The notes beneath the pieces were generated by a model. That model did not search any database, was not told the DNA's origin, and saw nothing but the letters and a program-made list of their open reading frames with translations. The translations under genes were made by a program, and so were the position numbers. A DNA stretch of 24,713 nucleotides from an uncultured Coriobacteriaceae bacterium. Lineage in GTDB: Bacteria > Actinomycetota > Coriobacteriia > Coriobacteriales > Atopobiaceae. The stretch spans positions 1 to 24,713 of the forward strand of contig USBN01000020.1 in NCBI GenBank assembly GCA_900552935.1. Direction: 5' to 3'. Below, one piece after another: positions 21,394-24,713 of the stretch (its first letter is position 1; each line of letters starts with the position of its first letter).

Positions 21394-22494
21394 CTAGCCC
21401 TCGGCCGCGCGGCGACGCACGATGTCGACCAGCTGCTCGGTCAGGAGCTGGTAGGCCTGGCGGTCGCGTCCGTCGAGGCAGGCGAGATGGGCATCGATCG
21501 TGGCGTGGTCGCCGCGAACGGCGGGCCCGGTCAGCGAAGCCTCGACGCCGTCTTTCGCGATGTGCTCGGCATTGCCGAGGAACAGGGGAGCCAGCGCGAC
21601 CTCTGCCTCGGCGCGGTCAAACCCGCAGCGCACGAGCTCGCCGGCGGCCATGTCATACAGCCCCACCACGAGGTTCGACGCCATGACGGCGGCGGCGTGG
21701 TAGCGGGTCTTCGCACCCGCGCCGACGCGCGTCACCTGGTTGCCCCGCGCGCGGAGGAGGCCGGCCATGAGGTCCACGGCCCAGTCGTCCCCCTCGAGCG
21801 TGAAGCTCGCGCGGCCAAGCTCGCGCCAGCAGTCGAACCTGCTGCTCACGGCATAGAGCGGATGCGCGGAACAAACGTGGGCGCCAAGCTTGCGGGCACC
21901 TGCGAAGACGCTGGAGGAGAGCGCGCCGGAGCAATGCACGACAAGCTTGTCTCGAAGGCTGACCTCGCCGGCGTGGGCGGCCCGCGCGAGCTCGTCCCAT
22001 ACGTCTGCGATCGTGGTGTCCGGCGTGGTCACGAGCAGCAGGTTCGCGGCGCGCACAGCCTCGATGGGGGAGGCAAACACGCTGCCCCCGGCAAACTCGA
22101 CGGCCTCGCGCGCGTGCGCCTCGTCACGCGAGCAGAACCCAACCACGTCTACCGCGGCGCTCTCGCCGAGGTAACGCCCGAGCGAGCAGCCAACCTTGCC
22201 AGCGCCCGCAACGGCCACGCGCAGCCGGCCCGGCCCGGCGCACGCGCGCGGCGGTACCGGAGCGCCCTCTGCCGCGGCACGCGCGGCGTGCTTCGGCGCG
22301 GGGATGCGCTCGGGAGCTGCAGCGATGGCGTCGCCCCAGGCATCTACGGCGGGCACGAGAGGTGCCGGCGCGATAGCAGCAGGCGCCGCCGCACCAGTCG
22401 CGCCAGCCGCCGCAGGCGAAGGTGCCGGCGCACCAGCACCAGCACCCTCGTCAACGTGTCCACGACGCGTCCTCTGTTCGAACCCAGCAGCCAC
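21394..22494 (-). CDS. Rossmann/DUF2520 protein, candidate ketopantoate reductase
   Basis: The conserved part begins near residue 91 with VAVAGAGKVGCSLG (GxGxxG dinucleotide loop), followed by a Rossmann domain (LLLVTTPDTTIADVW, VVHCSGALSSSVF, SAHPLYAV) and an all-helical C-terminal DUF2520-type domain (YHAAAVMASNLVVGLYDMA). Proteins of this architecture often sit in panBC operons lacking panE. The likely reaction is NADPH reduction of ketopantoate to pantoate, between PanB and PanC; I infer this from context and a resemblance to PanG-type enzymes. Residues 1-90 are an Ala/Pro-rich extension with no similarity to the family. The GTG start at 22494 shares one base with the panC stop (TAGTG), which supports coupling, but a later start is possible. 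A 16-bp hairpin follows. Confidence 0.8.
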   Translation of the reverse strand: MAAGFEQRTRRGHVDEGAGAGAPAPSPAAAGATGAAAPAAIAPAPLVPAVDAWGDAIAAAPERIPAPKHAARAAAEGAPVPPRACAGPGRLRVAVAGAGKVGCSLGRYLGESAAVDVVGFCSRDEAHAREAVEFAGGSVFASPIEAVRAANLLLVTTPDTTIADVWDELARAAHAGEVSLRDKLVVHCSGALSSSVFAGARKLGAHVCSAHPLYAVSSRFDCWRELGRASFTLEGDDWAVDLMAGLLRARGNQVTRVGAGAKTRYHAAAVMASNLVVGLYDMAAGELVRCGFDRAEAEVALAPLFLGNAEHIAKDGVEASLTGPAVRGDHATIDAHLACLDGRDRQAYQLLTEQLVDIVRRRAAEG

Positions 22495-23354
22495 TACTTG
22501 GCAGCCTTGGGGTCAAAGATGAAGTTGTCGATCAGGCGCGTCTTGCCGATGTAGACGGCCATGGCGCACAGGATCGGCTCGTCGGCGATCTTCTCAATCT
22601 GGACGATGTTCTCGAAGTCGACCATCTTCACGTAGTCGATCTTCGCGAGGGGCTCGGCCTCGATGATGGCCCTCATGGCGTCGAGCACGGTCGCGGCGTC
22701 ACGCTCGCCGTCCTCGACCATCTTCTGGCCGGCGAACACGGCGCGCGACAGGCACAGCGCCGCGGCGCGCTCCTCGGCGGAGAGGTAGGTGTTGCGCGAG
22801 CTCTTGGCCAGGCCGTCCTCCTCGCGGATGATCGGGCAGCCAACGATCTCGATGCCGAAGTTCAGGTCGCGCACCATGCGACGGATGACGGCGAGCTGCT
22901 GGGCGTCCTTCTGGCCAAAGTAGGCGCGGTCCGGCGTGACGATGTTGAAGAGCTTGGAGACGACGGTGCACACGCCACGGAAGTGGATCGGGCGCGTGAG
23001 GCCGCAGAGCTCGTGGGTGAGCTCGTCCATGTTGACGTAGGTGCAGGCGTTGGGCGCGTACATCTCGGAGGGCTCGGGGTGGAAGACCAGGGCGGCGCCG
23101 GCCTCCTCGCACAGCTTGCAGTCGCGGTCGAAGTCGCGCGGGTAGCTCTCGAGGTCCTCAGTCGGGCCGAACTGCGTGGGGTTCACGAAGTCGGACACGA
23201 CGACGCGGCCATTCTCGGCGGCGGCGCGCATGATCAGGCTCTTGTGGCCCTCGTGCAGGTAGCCCATGGTGGGGACGAGGCCGACGGTCAGGCCCTCGCG
23301 CTTCCACTCACGAACTTGCTCACGAACCTCGGCGACGGTAGCAGCGGTCTTCAT
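22494..23354 (-). CDS. panC: Pantothenate synthetase
   Basis: This 286-residue ligase joins pantoate and beta-alanine using ATP to make pantothenate. PTMGYLHEGH contains the HIGH-like H34 and H37, FGQKDAQQ is the pantoate/ATP region, and KSSRNTYLS is the KMSKS-like loop. Length is normal. ATG 23354 shares one base with the panB stop (TAATG), so translation is coupled. The beta-alanine comes from PanD, encoded separately at 15594-15986. Confidence 0.97.
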   Translation of the reverse strand: MKTAATVAEVREQVREWKREGLTVGLVPTMGYLHEGHKSLIMRAAAENGRVVVSDFVNPTQFGPTEDLESYPRDFDRDCKLCEEAGAALVFHPEPSEMYAPNACTYVNMDELTHELCGLTRPIHFRGVCTVVSKLFNIVTPDRAYFGQKDAQQLAVIRRMVRDLNFGIEIVGCPIIREEDGLAKSSRNTYLSAEERAAALCLSRAVFAGQKMVEDGERDAATVLDAMRAIIEAEPLAKIDYVKMVDFENIVQIEKIADEPILCAMAVYIGKTRLIDNFIFDPKAAK

Positions 23355-24199
23355 TAGTTGTTCCTCCTGATCTGGTCCATGACCTCAGCATCAATCTTGA
23401 AACCGTTCTCGGCGGCGGGGAACTCGCCCGTCTCCACGGCATTGGCGTACGCCTGATAGGCATCGCGCATGGCGTTGCCCACCTGGGCGAACTGGCGAAC
23501 AAACTTGGGCTTGAAGCCACCCGGCGTCATGCCGAGGAGGTCCTGCGCGACGAGCACCTGGCCGTCGCACGCGGAGCCGGCGCCGATGCCGATGGTGAAG
23601 CAGTGGGTGAGCTTGCTCGTGATGAACTCCGCGAGGTCGCTCGGGACGCACTCGAGCACGACGGCGAAAGCGCCCGCGGCCTCGACGGCGAGCGCGTCGT
23701 CGACGATGCGCTGCGCGTTCTCCGCGCTCTTGCCCTGGACCTTGAAGCCGCCGAAGCTGTTGGCGCTCTGCGGGGTCATGCCCACGTGGCCGACGACGGG
23801 GATGCCCGCCTCGACGATCGCCTTGATCTGCGGGGCACAGCGCACGCCACCCTCGAGCTTGACGGCGTTGCAGCGGCCCTCCTTCATGAGGCGGCCGGCG
23901 TTGTGCAGGGCCTCCTCGACGCTGGCCTGGTAGGACATGAACGGCATGTCGCCAACGACGAAGGTGTCGCTCGTCGCGCGCGTGACGGCCCGCGTGTGGT
24001 GGACCATGTCGTCCATCGTGACGGGGATGGTGTCCTCGTAGCCGAGCATCGTCATGCCGAGGGAGTCGCCCACGAGGATCATGTTGATCCCCGCCGCCTC
24101 GACGATCGACGCCATGGTGTAGTCGTAACTGGTGACCATGGTCACCTTCTTGCCCTCCGACGCCTGTTTGGCGAGGGTGAGGACCGTGTTCTTTGCCAT
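23354..24199 (-). CDS. panB: 3-methyl-2-oxobutanoate hydroxymethyltransferase
   Basis: This 281-residue enzyme adds a hydroxymethyl group from methylene-tetrahydrofolate to ketoisovalerate, giving ketopantoate, the first committed step to pantothenate. D45 in VGDSLGM and D84 in VGDMPFMSY bind the metal, K114 in AVKLEGG binds substrate, and E183 in VLECVP is the catalytic acid/base. GGGAGAGA precedes the start at 24199. It leads the panB-panC-DUF2520 operon; a TACAAT box lies about 50 bp upstream. Confidence 0.97.
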   Translation of the reverse strand: MAKNTVLTLAKQASEGKKVTMVTSYDYTMASIVEAAGINMILVGDSLGMTMLGYEDTIPVTMDDMVHHTRAVTRATSDTFVVGDMPFMSYQASVEEALHNAGRLMKEGRCNAVKLEGGVRCAPQIKAIVEAGIPVVGHVGMTPQSANSFGGFKVQGKSAENAQRIVDDALAVEAAGAFAVVLECVPSDLAEFITSKLTHCFTIGIGAGSACDGQVLVAQDLLGMTPGGFKPKFVRQFAQVGNAMRDAYQAYANAVETGEFPAAENGFKIDAEVMDQIRRNN

Positions 24200-24247
24200 G
24201 CGCTTTCTCTCCCTTATTTGCGCTTACGCCCGTGTGGGCGCCTGGCT

Positions 24248-24253
24248 ATTGTA
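24248..24253 (-). promoter_or_regulatory. Candidate -10 box of the pan operon
   Basis: Minus-strand TACAAT (24253-24248) lies about 49 bp before the panB start. No good -35 is seen at 16-18 bp. A small hairpin (CGCCC/GGGCG, near 24227-24240) lies in the leader. Confidence 0.4.
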
Positions 24254-24301
24254 GTCCCCTTAAAGGACACGTGCAGGGCCCCGACCGAAAGCGACCGCTT
24301 C

Positions 24302-24712
24302 CTACATGTGCATGTCGTTGAAGACGTCTGCCCACGCGAAGCCGAACGACCTCACGACGTCGAGGTCCGCCGGGAGCCAGTCGACGGAGAGGAGCTCGTC
24401 GCGCCCGAGCCAGGCGAGTTCCGCGTGGTCGAGGAGCTGTGGCTCGGCGGATGGGTCGACGGGCGCGCAGAAGACGTCCATCTCCATCGTGAACTCGGGG
24501 TATGCGTGCGTGACCGTGGTGAATGGCCAGAGCACGCCGAGGGTGAGGCCGAGCTCCTCGCTGATCTCGCGGCGGCAGGCGTCCTCGGCGCTCTCGCCGG
24601 GCTCGAGCTTGCCGCCGGGGAATTCCCACTGCAGGGCGCGCGCCTTGCCCTCCGGGCGGCGACAGAGCAGGACGGTCTGCCCGCAGACGGTAAATGGGTA
24701 TTCCTCGTCCGG
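24302..24712 (-). CDS. Nudix hydrolase (MutT-like), 5' end missing
   Basis: The frame is open to the right edge and ends with TAG at 24304-24302, leaving 136 residues of the C-terminal part. The Nudix box is complete: GGKLEPGESAEDACRREI followed by SEELGL, matching Gx5Ex7REUxEExGU. The preceding VLLCRRPEGKARALQWEFP and following FTTVTHAYPEFTMEMDVF resemble MutT-type 8-oxo-dGTP or CTP pyrophosphohydrolases, which cleanse the nucleotide pool; the substrate cannot be told from this. The first residues are outside the window. It ends about 105 bp upstream of panB and is transcribed in the same direction; the candidate promoter between them suggests a separate unit. Confidence 0.9.
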   Translation of the reverse strand, partial: PDEEYPFTVCGQTVLLCRRPEGKARALQWEFPGGKLEPGESAEDACRREISEELGLTLGVLWPFTTVTHAYPEFTMEMDVFCAPVDPSAEPQLLDHAELAWLGRDELLSVDWLPADLDVVRSFGFAWADVFNDMHM

Positions 24713-24713
24713 C

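Overview
The window is high-G+C DNA with strong third-position G/C bias, actinobacterial in character. The gene set suggests an anaerobic gut or oral member of the Coriobacteriia (Olsenella/Collinsella/Atopobiaceae-like). That set is a selenium/purine-type gene cluster, carbamate kinase, coriobacterial-type LTA-synthase-like sulfatases, PdxST with a MocR regulator, and dense small hairpins and palindromes. The placement is inferred from gene content and composition; no rRNA or other marker is present.

Region 1 (2-5953, plus strand) looks like the end of the cluster that in E. coli comprises ygeW-ygeX-ygeY-hyuA-yqeA-ygfJ and is now linked to anaerobic purine/urate breakdown. It holds the 3' end of a YgeY peptidase, the knotted carbamoyltransferase YgeW, a carbamate kinase, a ModE-type HTH fused to a MobA/MocA-like nucleotidyltransferase, a HyuA hydantoinase/dihydropyrimidinase coupled to it through ATGA, and RidA under its own promoter. 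Ring opening by HyuA, ureido/carbamoyl handling by YgeY and YgeW, and ATP recovery by carbamate kinase form a plausible route; the MocA domain would supply cofactor to a molybdenum hydroxylase outside the window. Region 2 (6085-6698) holds a palindromic REP-like element and a cold-shock protein gene with a long 5' leader.

Region 3 (6881-12086, minus strand) has two tandem, paralogous, membrane-bound LTA-synthase-like sulfatases, the downstream copy broken by a one-base frameshift, and a small membrane-anchored heavy-metal-binding protein. Region 4 (12353-15986) has a lipoprotein gene (plus), then on the minus strand panD, a Pro/Gln-rich membrane protein, thyA and folA. Region 5 (16177-19658) is the vitamin B6 locus: pdxS-pdxT facing away from a MocR-type regulator, with repeated candidate operator sites between them. 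Region 6 (19659-21321) is accessory-looking: a long cruciform/MITE-like inverted repeat and a probable nuclease-fold orphan gene.

Region 7 (21351-24253, minus strand) is the pantothenate operon panB-panC plus a Rossmann/DUF2520 protein that probably supplies ketopantoate reductase activity; each junction is a one-base stop/start overlap. panD lies about 6 kb away. A partial Nudix hydrolase runs off the right edge. Much of regions 4-7 is cofactor metabolism: ThyA and FolA handle the folate pool from which PanB also draws its one-carbon unit.

The best candidates for something undescribed are the HTH-MocA fusion, the Feo-associated/HMA-type fusion with its operator-like upstream region, the long inverted repeat at 19754-19895, the nuclease-fold orphan, and the frameshifted sulfatase paralog.
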